A stretch of DNA of 64,000 nt, taken from Limonium bicolor. Taxonomy: Eukaryota > Streptophyta > Magnoliopsida > Caryophyllales > Plumbaginaceae. A program made the translations under genes and the position numbers. Positions 37,652-50,722 of this stretch are shown here, in pieces. Position 1 is the stretch's first letter, and every line of letters starts with the position of its first letter. The notes beneath the pieces are model-generated. The model saw only the letters and a program-made list of their open reading frames with translations. It did no database searches and was not told the DNA's origin. The stretch covers positions 367,448,831 through 367,512,830 of the forward strand of contig CM041778.1 of NCBI GenBank assembly GCA_023374045.1. The letters run 5' to 3'.

Positions 37652-37663
37652 GCTCTGATACCA
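37652..37663 (-). promoter_or_regulatory. Element D primer-binding site
   Basis: Reverse complement of TGGTATCAGAGC, 2 nt from the 5' LTR. No masking inverted repeat follows it, unlike the chromoviruses here. Confidence 0.92.
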
Positions 37664-37665
37664 AT

Positions 37666-38248
37666 TGAAGGTTCTTATAAGGCTAGTTCTTAGTGAAGAG
37701 GTTACTCGAAGTATATCAGACTGTGGGTAACAGACTGACGACGAACCTAGAAGATATGAGTGTAACTAATAGAGAGACGAGAGTGCTGATACACGTGAAA
37801 CAATCACTATATTAACTCGTATCAAGCACGATACCAAAACCACATAAGGAAAACAGGCTTTCCTTATGCAAACACGTAAACGAACAAAGATTAACCCTAA
37901 TCCTCTCTCGTTACAGCAACTCACTAGAGAATACTCTCAGACCTCGGTATTTCTCTCTTCAAAAATGTAATTTGTTCCTGTGAACTACATTACTTAAATA
38001 GCTAACGCTAATTACAGTCTAAGATAAAATAATAATATAGAAGATAAATAAAAACTGAAGTGGGAGAATAAAATCTGTTTAGATTTTATTCACCTTACTG
38101 TCTAAGGCAAGATACTTCCTAAAATATCTCTAACAGAAATTTTCTTAACCGCTAACTTCATACTTCTGTTCGCATTGTCTTCAAGTGACTGAGTCACGCA
38201 CTCAGATCACAGTATGTTACACAGATTTGTTAATCAAAAACATCTACA
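37666..38248 (-). repeat. Element D 5' LTR
   Basis: 583 bp, nearly identical to 29976-30555. Confidence 0.95.
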
Positions 38249-38253
38249 AGATT
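38249..38253. repeat. Target-site duplication of D, right (AGATT)
   Basis: Matches 29971-29975. Confidence 0.95.
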
Positions 38254-39383
38254 AAACATAACTTTAGATGAAAGCTTGGGTAACAACCTTGGTTTTAAAG
38301 TTGCTTTCCTGGGCAGTTTCTTGATACCCTTTTGGTCTATTTCCGCACCTAGACAGAGACAAAGGCCAAGCTTAGTTTGTTGTTCACTTCAATTTTAAAC
38401 AGCAAGTGTTAGTTGATAACGTTCCCGGTAGTATTTACCTTGGTTAGGATTTAGCCTCTCCTCGAATTCCTTCCAAGTTTGTCTGGTGATTTAACAAGGA
38501 AACCTTGGCTCCGCAATCGGTTATGCACAAGGAGGAGTTTCCAGATAAGTTGGTGCCTTTAGTGGCGTAAAAACAGAAACAGAGGATAAGGAACATGGCA
38601 GTTTTGTGGCCTCACCTTAGGCCCGATTTCAGGACAGTAGGAGGATGAGTCTCTGGACGATTTTTGGTGCAACCCAAGGAGGTTTTCCCAGAGAATCTCA
38701 TGCATGCAAAAGGTCAAACAACCAAGGGAGTCAGTACTCACGTTTCGGACATCAAACAGAGGGAAATGAAAAAAAACTTCAAACGGCCAGAGTTCTAGTT
38801 TTTGTCCTGCTCTTACCTTCGAGAGCTCAAGGAGAGGATTTTCACCGGATTTCAGAGACCCAGACAGCAGTCTCGCATGCACGATTTAGGCGAAGGAAAA
38901 AAAAGAAGATTAGGGGACTGGGAAAGGACTTCCGAACCAGACAGCACAAGGAAAGTAACGGAAGTAAAGAGAGTCAACACAGAGCTGGTAATATTTACCT
39001 TGCGCCAAACTGATGACGGAATGGGGTGGTTTCCTGGAGAGTTCCCCGCATACTCATAGGAGAATTTCCAGACGATTGCATGCGTGGGGAGGAGAGGAAA
39101 AAGAGAGAGTTACATAACAGGATTTTCGGACAAGAAAGAACAAGGAAAAGAAACGGAAGTAAAAGGGGACAAGAACCATGGGTTTCGGTCAGATGAAATG
39201 ATCTTACCTTAGAATGATTACAAATCAGACTTGGGCTGGATTCTTGGGGAGCTTCGGTGCAACCTTGTGATGGCTTTCCCAAGGTACTCTCGCCTTGCGC
39301 TGGGATCTCAACGGAATGGCGCTTTCGTGAGAATCTCTCGGTACAATCCATGAAAACGTTTCCAGAAGATTGCATGCATGTAC
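38254..39383 (-). repeat. Element B 5' LTR, second segment
   Basis: Continues B from the D insertion (matches about 3727-4857 of the left LTR) and stops abruptly at 39383 where element C begins. The last five bases, TGTAC, should be C's target-site duplication; the rest of this LTR must lie beyond 64000. Confidence 0.93.
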
Positions 39384-39443
39384 TGTAACACCCCTACTAA
39401 TTCGGTTCCTAATAATCCTATAAATGTCGCACATAATAATATC

Positions 39444-39513
39444 TTGCAGCGGTAAATAATAGACTGTCGCCCTAATGGTGTCACAGTTATCACTCGCCCA
39501 TACGGGTGATAAC
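39444..39513 (-). other. U5 conserved block, element C 3' LTR
   Basis: Stem-loop 39486-39513 (GTTATCACTCG with CGGGTGATAAC, one G-T pair), GTGACACC (sense) just inside it, CCGCTGCAA (sense) at 39444-39452. Confidence 0.65.
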
Positions 39514-42500
39514 GAATTACCTGATAATCAACTTGCGAAACGTATTCCCGCAGTGACCACCAGAGATAGATAGCAGTACTTAAACAATTAAAACAAATCC
39601 AACGATAACCGATTATTACAAACCGTGAGCACCTAATCAAAATACACCTCGGTTAAACAACCCGAGTCCAAAACAACCTTAGTATCACACTGTACCAAGT
39701 CTAACCAACTATAACACAATAGTCGCGCCCCGCGTCGACCCACCAGCTAGTCTCCTGCAATAAAGATGGTTTGTGGTATGGAATCAGCCCCTGCTGAGTA
39801 TGTTATCACATGCCCCGTCATGCCTCCTCAAACCCCCCAATTAATTGGTCGAGAGCATGAGATTCGTTACATGCAATACCGTTTTAATATGTCTCGTTAA
39901 AACGACATGTCTCTAATTACCCATATATTATGGCGGGTCACCCACGGCAGTAGCCACTCCAGCGGTAGAGTCTCCGACCAACGAGCCATTCTAGCTCACA
40001 GGAAATTTTCTTGATACTTACGGACCCGTATGCGGACATCCTGGTATCGTTTTTGTGATCACAGCGCGCACTAAGAGCCATATCCTCTTGGCTTTATTAT
40101 CTTCCATTAATTAATTATACCATCGCATCGCATTACCAAATTTTCTAACACAGCAGACTAAGGTCATTAGTCCAATCCGAAGTCTGTAAACTCGGGATCC
40201 AGTGTTAGATACGAGAGCGGCGTTTAGAATGGCCAATGCTCCGTATAAAAGTCTCGGATAATATATATATCTTATTATCCTAGTGCTACAACGTTTTTCT
40301 GACGATCCTTATATTTACATATAAGATAGCACCATAGCCGCTAGTTTGTTTTATATATATAGGTCCATATATACGAACCGATACTGTTAACTCAACAACA
40401 GTAATGATAAGCAGCTATAAATATACAGTTCATGCATATTTAATTAAACATTCAGACAAACAATCTTATCACAGATCACACAAAAGTCTGAACTGAGGAA
40501 GCCCTCAAAGACAATCAGAGACACGTAACAACATACCGTTCACCCTGATTGTATTACGGTGGAGTATGAATCAGCAAGATCCTATGCTCCGTGTGTCGTC
40601 TCTAACAATCTAAACAATACATAATGCTACTGATTAGCATCCCGTATAACAACTCAACCCTACGGTACCCCGTACCGTCATTAATACCTCCCGGTTAATC
40701 CCCCGTTATTAACTGTCAACGTTTGTCGGGTTTTCGGCTTAACTCGAGATTTGGAAAACGTTATATTACATGCGTAGTCTTGGTCTCGTATATTAATATC
40801 TTAAGTTGAACTGTTATCGCATGTAACTTAATATACCCTTGTATATCAGATAGTTTTGTTTCTACATTGCATGTATATTCTTTAATCATGTGTTATACAT
40901 TTCACCTTAGTATTTATTTTCCTAAGGTTGTTTTTTCCAATTAATGGAGTATAATTCATATGTAAAAGTATTTGAATTATTTAAATCCTTATTATCCCTG
41001 TATACCCTTAACATAGAATTTCCACATCTAATGTTTATAATTCTTTCTCTTTATCTATTACATTTTCATTATATAATTATAGTTATTGAACCATATTACA
41101 TTTTCTACTCCATAACATATATTTATTTATATATATGTATTATGGAACTATTTATTATATGGTAAGTCTTATAATATATACTCATTCTTTTATGATACCT
41201 CTTATAATTATAAATGTTATAACTCTTATAACTTAAAACCATATTATAAATTCCATTTAAAATGTTAATATTTCCGAACAGCACCTAGTTTCTTAAATAT
41301 TTCCAAATCCCCCACATAATTAATATAATGTTATATTATAACCATATAACATATATTATGACATTTAAGTCATTAAAACAATTATAATCTATAGTTATAT
41401 TTTGTTATAAAATACCAAACAGCCCCCTCATATTTTCGGCTTTCACTATAAACCACTAAACTTCTATAAGTCACAAATCAACCCCCAAATTATATTTCAT
41501 TGTTACACTTATAATATAACCACCTTATATTATTCCTCAACCTTAATATAATTATGACTTATAATTTTTAAAGGCTGTAATTTTCGAACAGACCCTAGGA
41601 CTGTTTTAATTAAATTCCCACCACCAAACTTTGTATATATTCCAAATCTTCCCAATTTATAATACATAGTTTTCTATTCCATTAAACTATATATTGTACA
41701 TATATCTTTATAAAACCTTATATATAACTCCAAAAATTACCAAACTATACCAAAAGGTTATAAATATTATTCTTAACCTTATACTTTCTATAAATCTTGG
41801 TTTTTACCCCTTTGTTACCCATTTGTAACAATGTTATAAAATACCATATATTATACTTATATAATTCATATAAACTCCAAAGTTAACCAAATAAACTTCT
41901 AAAAATTCCTAATAACTTAAGGACTTTACTAAACTCCATTTAGTACCCCAAGTTTTCGGAAATCCCACTACTACCCCAAGTCTTATAAATCTTTTACAAT
42001 TTAATAAGTATCTTAGTATAAGGTAGTATTTTAATTTCTTAAATTCTCCAAATTTGGTCAAAGTCTCCTATATAGTCAACTTTGACTTCTAATACCAAAT
42101 GGGAACCAAACTTTCGGTAATCACCAATAATACCCTATACTTTTCTATTTTTACAATTTTGACACAAAACTTTATAAAAGGTTATAATTTTTATTAAATT
42201 CATTTAAAAACCCTAAATTCCTCTAAATTAAGCCCATGGCTTTATATTTTCCAGTAATTACGATTTGGCCCCAAACTTAATTATATAAGCATAAATTTAA
42301 CTAAACAAGCTTATAAACTTAAATTAAAATGGCCTAATGACATGGCCTTATTACAACCTTGAACTTGCAAAATAAATTACACTTTAAATGTCTCAAAATA
42401 TAGTATAAACTCACGGCCTCACTTTAGTTTAAATATTTTTCCACATAATGTCATAATTTGACCATTATGTTAATTGAATGACTTAAATGACTAGCTTAAT

Positions 42501-42567
42501 TTATCTTAGTCATTTTTTTTCCATTTCTAGGTTAATTATAACCCATATTAATTACTCCACTCTCGGC

Positions 42568-42569
<2 letters not shown>

Positions 42570-42603
<34 letters not shown>
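42570..42603. repeat. (AT)n microsatellite
   Basis: AT tract in the C 3' LTR; shorter in the 5' LTR copy (about 59547-59568), showing length change since insertion. Confidence 0.9.
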
Positions 42604-42604
<1 letters not shown>

Positions 42605-44041
42605 TAAGAATTTATAAAAATCATAAGTTTAAGGTGTTTATACCTTGATTTCTCCTTGTATGAGCTCGGCAGCTTAGAGGTAAATTCACCACATCATTTA
42701 GACATGTTTAATACACCAAAATAAGATATGGTTATACTCCAAGCTTGAGCTTAACCATAAGGAATAATTATTGTAAGATTTAAGGCAAAAATCACCTTAA
42801 AAATGCAAGGGAAGTTACAATGGGTTTCGGCCTGTACTAAGCGCACATAATGGTGTTAAATTCACCATATCAACATAGGAAATAGCTAGACAACAACAAG
42901 CTGCTATGGTAATTGATTTTACCTTGGCAAAATGCCTTAAAAGAGGGTATTTCCTTTGGATCTCGGCCACCCTTGCTCCAAATGGCTAACCAACTGAATG
43001 AACATGTAAATATGAATATTATGAGTGTATAAACTCATAAAAATAAAAGGAAGAAAATCGGATGGAGAGTAGAGAGGCTTAAGGTATGTTTTTACCTTAA
43101 AATGCAAATTTGAGCAACCTTGGCCCCTAGACTTGCTTCAGCCGAGTTTGGTGCTTGTTCTAACCTTAGAACACTGAGAATTAGCCATAGGAATTGATGA
43201 GCCACGAGATCTAAGTGTAGGTAGTGAAAAGATGAAGAAAAAGAGCTAAAAATGGCCTTAAAACATTACCTTAGGAGCTTAAGAGTTAGATCTGCCTTCC
43301 ATGCTCAAGAAAAAAGCTTGATAGGTTCTAGGAATGGAAGGATCTCGGCTGGAATGGCTGGAATCGGACAAGAGGCCATGGAATGATTGGAAATGAGCTT
43401 AAATTATTGAAAAAGTAAGTTTTATTATAATAATGTGGTGTTAGGTAAGTAATTAGCAATCAATGTTTTGTGAGCTGTCTTCCCACTTCCTTGCCTGCCG
43501 ACAGCCATGAGGTCAATTAGGTCATTAATTGACCATTGACCATACTTGGTCAATATTGACTCAAACGGGCCCCCTTTTAGGGTTTTATTAATATTTTAAT
43601 ATTAAATTTGTAAAAATTTATAAATTTCTAGAATTAAATTCCTAATATGATATAATATGATATATTATCATATTTAAAGATAATTATAACCTTTAAGCCC
43701 ATTAAAAACCAATTTAGAAGGCAATTACACAAAAACGTGCTTTAAGGTGTTTTAGTGCACATTTTGTGTTGCAAGGTGCTTCTGAGCTTAGTTTTCTTTG
43801 AGAGTAGTTTTGTTGTGTTCCTTACTTCATTATAATACTTAGTAATCCACTTTGGATCCTATTTGAGGTCATACAATCTTTATGGTGCTTTAAAGCACAT
43901 TTTTGGCTTTACCGATCTTAAGGCGTGTTTTGCCTTGTTGAGATCTTTTAGATTGTTCCCCAATAGTATTTAGATGTTTATTAATCACCTTAGATCATTA
44001 ATAGATCATTTAATTAAGTTTTTAAGGTTAGGGGTATTTCA

Positions 44042-44077
44042 GTCTACCCCCCTTAAAAAGGCTTCGTCCCGAAGTCC
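44042..44077 (-). promoter_or_regulatory. Element C terminal polypurine tract with stem-loop
   Basis: Minus strand: GGACTTCGGGACGAAGCC, T5, AAGGGGGGTAGAC, then the LTR (TGAAATACCCC). Same module as in A and B. Confidence 0.88.
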
Positions 44078-44434
44078 TTAATCATCTAGAGTTCACCTAA
44101 GGAATCAAGTTCCACTAAGTAACCAAACAGTCCATTGCTAGGGAGTAACTCCCACTAGGTTCAGACCTAGTCTAATCATACAGCATATATCAAATAGCCA
44201 AAACTCATGGTATAAACTCATTCATATCACAGCACTAAACAAGGTGCACATCCAACTCATCAACCAAAAGTACTCAGCGGTACTATATATATATTCAACC
44301 AGGTGCCCTAAGGCATATACATAAGATGTATCAAACATACAATCATCCAAACAAACACGTATGACGCAGCATACTACCAAAAACACACCACAAAAACAAG
44401 ACCTAATGCACAACATGTGCGCAAGCCAAGTGGT

Positions 44435-44470
44435 GTCTACCCCCCTTAAAAAGGGTTTGACCACGAACCC
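44435..44470 (-). promoter_or_regulatory. Upstream PPT-like module, element C
   Basis: Minus strand: GGGTTCGTGGTCAAACCC stem-loop (44453-44470), T5, AAGGGGGGTAGAC. About 390 bp upstream of the terminal module and directly after the chromodomain. Confidence 0.7.
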
Positions 44471-44488
44471 GTATAAGTATCACAGCTA

Positions 44489-44749
44489 CTACTCGAAGAG
44501 TGCTGGGTACTTCGCTCTCATGGAGTCTTCTAACTCCCATGTAGCCTCCTCCACCTCATGGTTCGACCAGAGAACCTTGACCATGCTAACGGTCTTGTTC
44601 CTAGTCTGCCTCGTCTTCGTATCAAGAATGCGGAGTGGTACTTCCGCATATCGTAGAGCGGGGTCCAACTCTAAAGTCTCTGGCTGTAAAACGTGTGATG
44701 GATGGGGCACATACCTCTTCAACTGTGAAACGTGAAAGACGTCGTGCAC
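44489..44749 (-). CDS. Element C integrase tail and chromodomain
   Basis: 86 codons. HDVFHVSQLKRYVP is the conserved end of chromovirus integrases. A chromodomain follows: VPLRILDTKTRQTRNKTVSM with the aromatic-rich KVLWSNHEVEEATWELED, ending about 20 residues later. Chromodomains direct integration to chromatin carrying histone marks, often H3K9 methylation. It is in a different frame from the preceding integrase segment (shift near 44750), by mutation or sequencing error. A stop at 44489 ends pol. Confidence 0.85.
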   Translation of the reverse strand: MHDVFHVSQLKRYVPHPSHVLQPETLELDPALRYAEVPLRILDTKTRQTRNKTVSMVKVLWSNHEVEEATWELEDSMRAKYPALFE

Positions 44750-45243
44750 CCCCCGAGCTCTGCTGGTAAATCCAGTCTGTAGGCTAACGGGCCCACTCGC
44801 TCCCTAATCGCATAAGGTCCAACATACTTCGGGCTCAACTTGCCCTTCTGCCCAAACCGGAATATCCCCTTCATGGGTGACACTCTAAGGAATACCATAT
44901 CGTCGGTAGTGAACTCAATGTCCCTCCTCCTAGTGTCTGCATATGATTTCTGCCAGTCCTGAGCTGCCCTCATGTTCTTGCGAATCTGTAGGACATCCTC
45001 CTTAATCTGCTCTAGGTACTCTGGTCCTAGAAGCGTAGTCTCGCTGGCCTCATCCCGGCATAAAGGAGTCCTACACGGTCTACCATAAAGTGCCTGAAAT
45101 GGTGGCATCTGTATCGAGGAGTGGTAGCTGTTGTTGTAGGAGAACTCTATCAAGTGTAGACGCTCTAACCAGCTCCCCTGAAAATCTAAGGCACATGCTC
45201 TCAGCATGTCCTCCAGTGTCTGGATGGTCCTCTCACTCTGACC
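44719..45243 (-). pseudogene. Element C integrase, 3' fragment
   Basis: Begins at the solo-LTR junction with the codons for DGQSERT, then TIQTLEDMLRACALDF, the GPY/F-type module region (FGQKGKLSPKYVGPYAIRER) and RLDLPAEL. It is the direct continuation of 50723-50855; the 5.5 kb solo LTR lies between. Any start codon upstream comes from the LTR and is not meaningful. Confidence 0.88.
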
Positions 45244-45248
45244 GTCGG
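45244..45248. repeat. Target-site duplication of solo LTR, left (GTCGG)
   Basis: GTCGG, repeated at 50718-50722. Confidence 0.95.
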
Positions 45249-48200
45249 TGAAATACCCCAAATTATTAAAGCATGGATTAAATATTTAATCACATTAATT
45301 AAGGCCTAAACATGCCTTAAAAGTCAACTGAGAACAACAGTGGTCAACAAATCAAGATGTTGCACCCTTCGACTGTTAAGGTAAATAAATACCCAAATGA
45401 ACTACTTAGGACCTAAAAATTTGTCCTAAGCATATTAACACATTACTAAACATATTACAATTGTTGGGCAACACTCCAACACAAAGAACAAGCACTTTCA
45501 TGCTTCAGGGTCAAAAAGGGCAAAAAGGTGCTCTAAGAAACCTTAAAAATCTAATGACCTCTAAATGATATAAAATTGGATACCATGATCAAATATCATG
45601 TAAGGAACACAACAAAACCGTTGTCAAAGAAAACCAAGCCCAGAAACACCTTGCGACACAAAATGTGCACTAAAACTCCTTAAAGCACGTTTTTGTGTAA
45701 TCGCCTTCTAAATTGGTTTTAAATGGGCTAAAAGGTTATAAATACCTTTAAATATAATAAAATATCATATTATGATATTAGGAATTTAATTCCAGAAATT
45801 TACAAATTTTTATAAATTTAATATTAAAATATTAATAAAACCCTAAAAGGGGGCCCGCTTGAGTCAACATTGACTAAGAATGGTCAAGAGGTCAAAGTTT
45901 GACCCCTTGGACCACATGAGGTCGACATACACAGGCTGGGGGAGTCAAATTTCATCACTTCCAATACAATAAACAAGACTTAAATAAGTCTCCTTAAATT
46001 AAGGCTACTTTTGCCTTTTATTAGTTTATACACTCACTTTAGGCTCCATTATTTGATCAATCAAGCCTAAATTCGTGGGAGCCTTCCTTTCTCTTCAATC
46101 AGCCGACCCCATGTCCCCTTCTTATCTCTTTGATGAGTCACCGCCAATAATGAGACAATAAACTAATCAATAATGCATTTTTAATCAAATATTAGCCATT
46201 CTAGTCACTCTCTCTCTCCTAGCTGCTCCTCCAAGCTCTCCCAAGCTCTCTCAACCGAACTTCTTCAGTTGGGAAGGTAAACCTAACTTCTAAGCTTCGA
46301 ATCAATGGTTTAAGGCTTGTTTTTTGCTCTTTTTCTTCATCTCTTCACCACCTATGCTTAGATCTCGTGACTAATCAGTTCCTATGGCTTATTCTCAGTG
46401 TTATAAGGTTATAACATCAATAAAATTCGAATGAAACAAGTTTAGAGACCAAGGTTGCTCAAAATCTCATTTTAAGGTAAAAATGTGCTTTAAGCTCATA
46501 ACTTTTGATTCCATTCAAGTTCGACTGTGAAACTTTGGTCATAGCCTCATCTTCTTCTCCTTTTCATGTGGAATCTGTTGGTTAGCCATTTGGAGCAAAG
46601 GTGGCCGAGATCCAAAGGAAATACCCTCTTTTAAGGCATTTTTCCAAGGTAAAACCTAATAACAAGGTAGCTTGTTGAGATCTAGCTATTTCCTATGTCA
46701 ATATGGTAGATCTAACACCTTGTGGTGTGCTTGATTCAGGTCAAAACCATCTTGAACTCTCCTTGCATTCTTAAGGTGATTTTTACCTTAAATCTTACAT
46801 TAAATTACTTCTTATGGTTAGATCTTGCTTGGAGACTAACTATGCCTTGGTTTCTGTTTGAAAACATGTAAAACAAGCTGTGGAGAATTTCTACTTAAGG
46901 TGGAAGAACCAAACAAGGTTCTATCTAGGTTAAATCAAGGTATAAATTACTTAAAACCTTAACTTGTTACATTAATACAAGTTTAAGCTATTCCTAATTA
47001 ATTGCCGTGAGTGAAGAGGTAAAATAAGGTCTTGTTTGACCTTAAAATGATTAAGGAATGGCTTAATAAATTTTATAACTAATTAAACAAGCATAAATGT
47101 CAAATTTAAGACATTATGTGGAAGTTTGGTAAATAAATGGAAAGTGTGTGGTGAGGCCGAAAATTTATATGTATTTTGGGACATTTATGTGTAATTTATT
47201 TTGTGAGCAAATGTTTGTAATAAGGCCATATATTTTAGGCCATTTTATTTATGCATTTACAAGCTTTTAATTAAGTTTAAGTGGTGAAAAATAATTACCG
47301 AAAAGAATGAGGGGTTATGGTGTAATTAAATTAAATTTTGGGGCTTTAGAATAATAAGGCCGAAAATTAGAGGTAAAAAGGAGTTAAAATAAAGTTTATA
47401 AGATTTTATAAAGTTTTGGGGTTAAATGGTGAATTTTAGAAAGTTTGGGTACTAAACCGTAATTATAAGGAATTGGTGGTCAAGGAAATATTAAGGAGGT
47501 CAACCTTGACCATATGCTAGGCTTTGACCAAAATAAATAAGTTAGATAACTTATTTAAGGTTTTATAATAAGTTATGTATTTAATGGTAATATTTTTATA
47601 ACATATGTGGTAAATATGTTTTACCAAAATAAAGGGTGTACAATGGTATTTTAAACACCCATGGGCTATTAGGAATTTTTAGGAATTTAATGGGTTGTTT
47701 TTCGAATTAAAATAAACTATATATGTATAATATAGTTATTATGTCATTATGACACTTTGGAGAAAAATAGATGGTGGAATGGTAAATACCAAGAGTATAT
47801 GGGTTAATAAGGATATTTAAACCCTTTGGTAAAATTTGGAGATTTTTTTAGAATTATATAAGAGTATTTGTTAAGATATGTGTATAAGATATGGTTTTAA
47901 TGATATGGTAAGACTATAGGTTATAAATAGGGCCAAATGGCAATTATAGAATAGCACAAGGGCTGTTCGGAATTTACAAAAAAATAACCATAGGTTATAC
48001 TCTTTTATAAGTTAGAAATGTTATATTGAATGGTATATATAACATGGTAAAAAGAAAGGGGTGATTTGGTAAATAAAGGAAATTATGGTTTAAGGAAAAG
48101 TATAAGGATTAATATATGCCTATGAGGCAATATACAATAGTTTTGTATAAAAACTATAGGAATAAATTAAAGGAAATAAAAATATCATATCAAATGGTAT

Positions 48201-50717
48201 TAGTATTTTGGTATAACATTACAAAATGTTACGTGGTCAAAAACGGAATTTAAATTAAGTTAAGGGCTATACCGAGATAATAAGAGTTGAAAGATGAATT
48301 TTAGACTAAGGTCTATAATGTTATAAATGTTATGACAATGATATGGTTTAGATGGAATTAAAATAAGGAAGGATACTCACATAAAATAATGTGACAAACT
48401 ATAAATAAATGTGATTTATAAACTAAGGTATTTATTGAATAAACCTTAGAAGTTGTAATTATACAACATAAAATGTTACTCATGTTAGGATAATAATCTT
48501 AATATAAGTTGTACAATATGATACAACTAATGGGAATGACCATCTAATAAAAGATGATAAAAAGTAACATGAAATATAAGAGTTTATTAAACTCATGAGA
48601 ATTACCTACGTGGTAAAAATATATACATACACAAGAATAATGTATATAAGGTGGATAAATATATTTTGGTTGAAAACCATATGATTTAATGGTGGTGGTT
48701 ATTTAAAAAAAAAGATATAGTTACGATCTATAAGTTATGAATTTTAGAATGCAATATAATACAAGAATGCATGCATACATGCAACTATGGGTTACGTACC
48801 TAAACTAGATGTGGATAAGACTAAAAGAAATATAAGGAATTAAAACTTAACAGTTGAATGTTTTGACGTACGCGTTTTAAGTAACAAAGCCGACTGTTTT
48901 AGAGAAACCTGCAACAAACAATTGTAGAAAACGGGGGTGAACTGTCGGGGTTACTTATTGTTCGGAAATACCGGATGTAGTTAGTCATGGGGACTGACTT
49001 ATAGTTTTATTACCGTTTAGAGTATACTTCTGACAAGGACGCTTGACGAGCTAACGGACTACACGGAGCGTAGGATCTTGCTGATTCATACTCCACCGTA
49101 ATACAGTCAGGGTGAACGGTATGTAAAGGGGTTTGATCTGAGTTGTCCTAAGGTTGCTCCTTGGGCTCGGATTTGGTTGATATAACTTGTATGTTGTTAT
49201 GTGTCTCTGATTGTCCCTGAGGGCTTCCTCAGTTCAGACTTCTGTGTGATCTGTGATAAGATTGTTTGTTTGAATGTGATAATTAATATGCATGAATTGT
49301 ATATTTATAGCTGCTTATTATTTTCTGTTGTTGAGTTAACAGTACCGGTTCGTATATGTGAACCAATATATAAAACGAACTAGCGGCTATGGTGCTATCT
49401 TATATGAAATATAAGGAACGTCAGAAAAACGTTGTAGCACTAAGATAATAAGATATACATATTATCTGAGACTTTTATACGGAGCATTGGCCTTGCTATA
49501 CGCCGCTCTCGTATCTAACACTGGATCCCGAGTTTACAGACTCCGGATTGGACTAATGACCTTAGTCTGCTGTGTTAGAAAATTTGGTAATGCGATGCGA
49601 TGGTATAATTAATTAATTAATGGAATGGAAGTAAAGCCAAGAGGATGTGGCTCTTGGTGCGCGCTGTGATCACAAAAACGATACCAGGATGTCCGCGTAC
49701 GGGTCCGTAAGTATCAAGAAAATTTCCCGTGAGCTAGAATGGCTCGTTGGTCGGAGACTCTACCGTTGGAGTGGCTACTGCCGTGGGTGACCCGCCATAA
49801 TATATGGGTAACTAGAGACATGTCGTTTTAACGAGACATTGTCACTAGGTATAACTGAACAACTAAAACAATTGAGACTTATACAGTGGCGAACAATACC
49901 ATGGACGAGACCTAATACTTGTTTATTATTCTCGTTGTTTCGCTTTATGTTCATTGGTTATACTTGTGGTTATTTTATTGTGTGTTGATGGTTGGATGGA
50001 GCCTACGAGGCTAAGGTAAATTAAATATGAAAACTGTACGCTACGGCGAATGTACATTGTACATTATATTGTTATTACTCGATACGTTCGATATATAAAT
50101 GTTGTATGGAATATTAAATGAATGTTTGGATTGGATGGATGGTTAAATGTTTATGGATATTTGGATGGTTGATTATGTATATTATACATTCATGCTTCAG
50201 TTTTGATTATAACTGTAAAAGGGAAAAGCATGAAACCAATCTAATAATAAGATGGTTAAAATGACAAGTGACCATTAGGGTCCAGGCCCGGCATACTCAG
50301 CGTCTATCGCTGATACTACACCATTTCAGGTTGTTGATCATTGTCGGAGCTGAAGAGCAGGTACAGGGTAATTGGAGTCTTGCTTTTGTTACTACACATG
50401 GAGATGTTGTATAGCAATGAAGATGGTGAATTGTATTATGGAAAAGTTGTGTATTTTCAGCTTTGGGTAGGTGCTCACTTGTCGATGTTTATGGTTTATG
50501 GACTTAGTATGATGTATAGGAGTTTCTCGTTATCACTGCGGTTAGCAGTTTGTTCATTTTGGAAGTTGGATGTAGTTTGGCTGCGTTACTCGCATGGGCG
50601 AGTAACGGCCGGTGACACCCGAGTGAGTTTTGTAATTGTTATTTATTTTCCGCTGCGAGACGTTTTATTTATTGCTACGTGAGAGATTATATCGTGATTA
50701 TGGAAAGGGGTGTTACA
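45249..50717 (+). repeat. Solo LTR of the element A family
   Basis: 5469 bp, TGAAATACCCC...GGGGTGTTACA, collinear with one A LTR over its whole length and flanked by GTCGG on both sides. There is no PBS, interior or second LTR. It is more diverged from A's LTRs than those are from each other. It was left by recombination between the two LTRs of an element that had inserted in C's integrase gene. Confidence 0.95.
50585..50606 (+). other. U5 stem-loop, solo LTR
   Basis: Perfect 9-bp stem GTTACTCGC / GCGAGTAAC with loop ATGG, followed by GTGACACC. Confidence 0.65.
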
Positions 50718-50722
50718 GTCGG
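50718..50722. repeat. Target-site duplication of solo LTR, right (GTCGG)
   Basis: Matches 45244-45248. Confidence 0.95.

Larger units (their letters stand above)
29976..38248 (-). mobile_element. Element D: Ty1/copia, SIRE/Maximus-like
   Basis: Minus-strand copia element with LTRs 29976-30555 (3') and 37666-38248 (5'), TSD AGATT, PBS for tRNA-iMet at 37652-37663 and PPT at 30556. Domain order on the minus strand is gag, protease, integrase, RT, RNase H (integrase before RT defines Ty1/copia). A further degraded ORF lies between RNase H and the 3' LTR, the position of the envelope-like ORF in SIRE/Maximus. The LTRs are very similar, so insertion is young, but the coding region has nonsense and frameshift breaks. 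Confidence 0.92.
39384..44041 (-). repeat. Element C 3' LTR
   Basis: 4658 bp, TGTAACACCCC...GTATTTCA on the plus strand. Collinear with 56161-60276 but lacking about 220 bp present there at 56655-56870. Shares many blocks (reverse complement) with the LTR of A, for example the GGATCCCGAGTTTACAGACT region. Confidence 0.93.
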
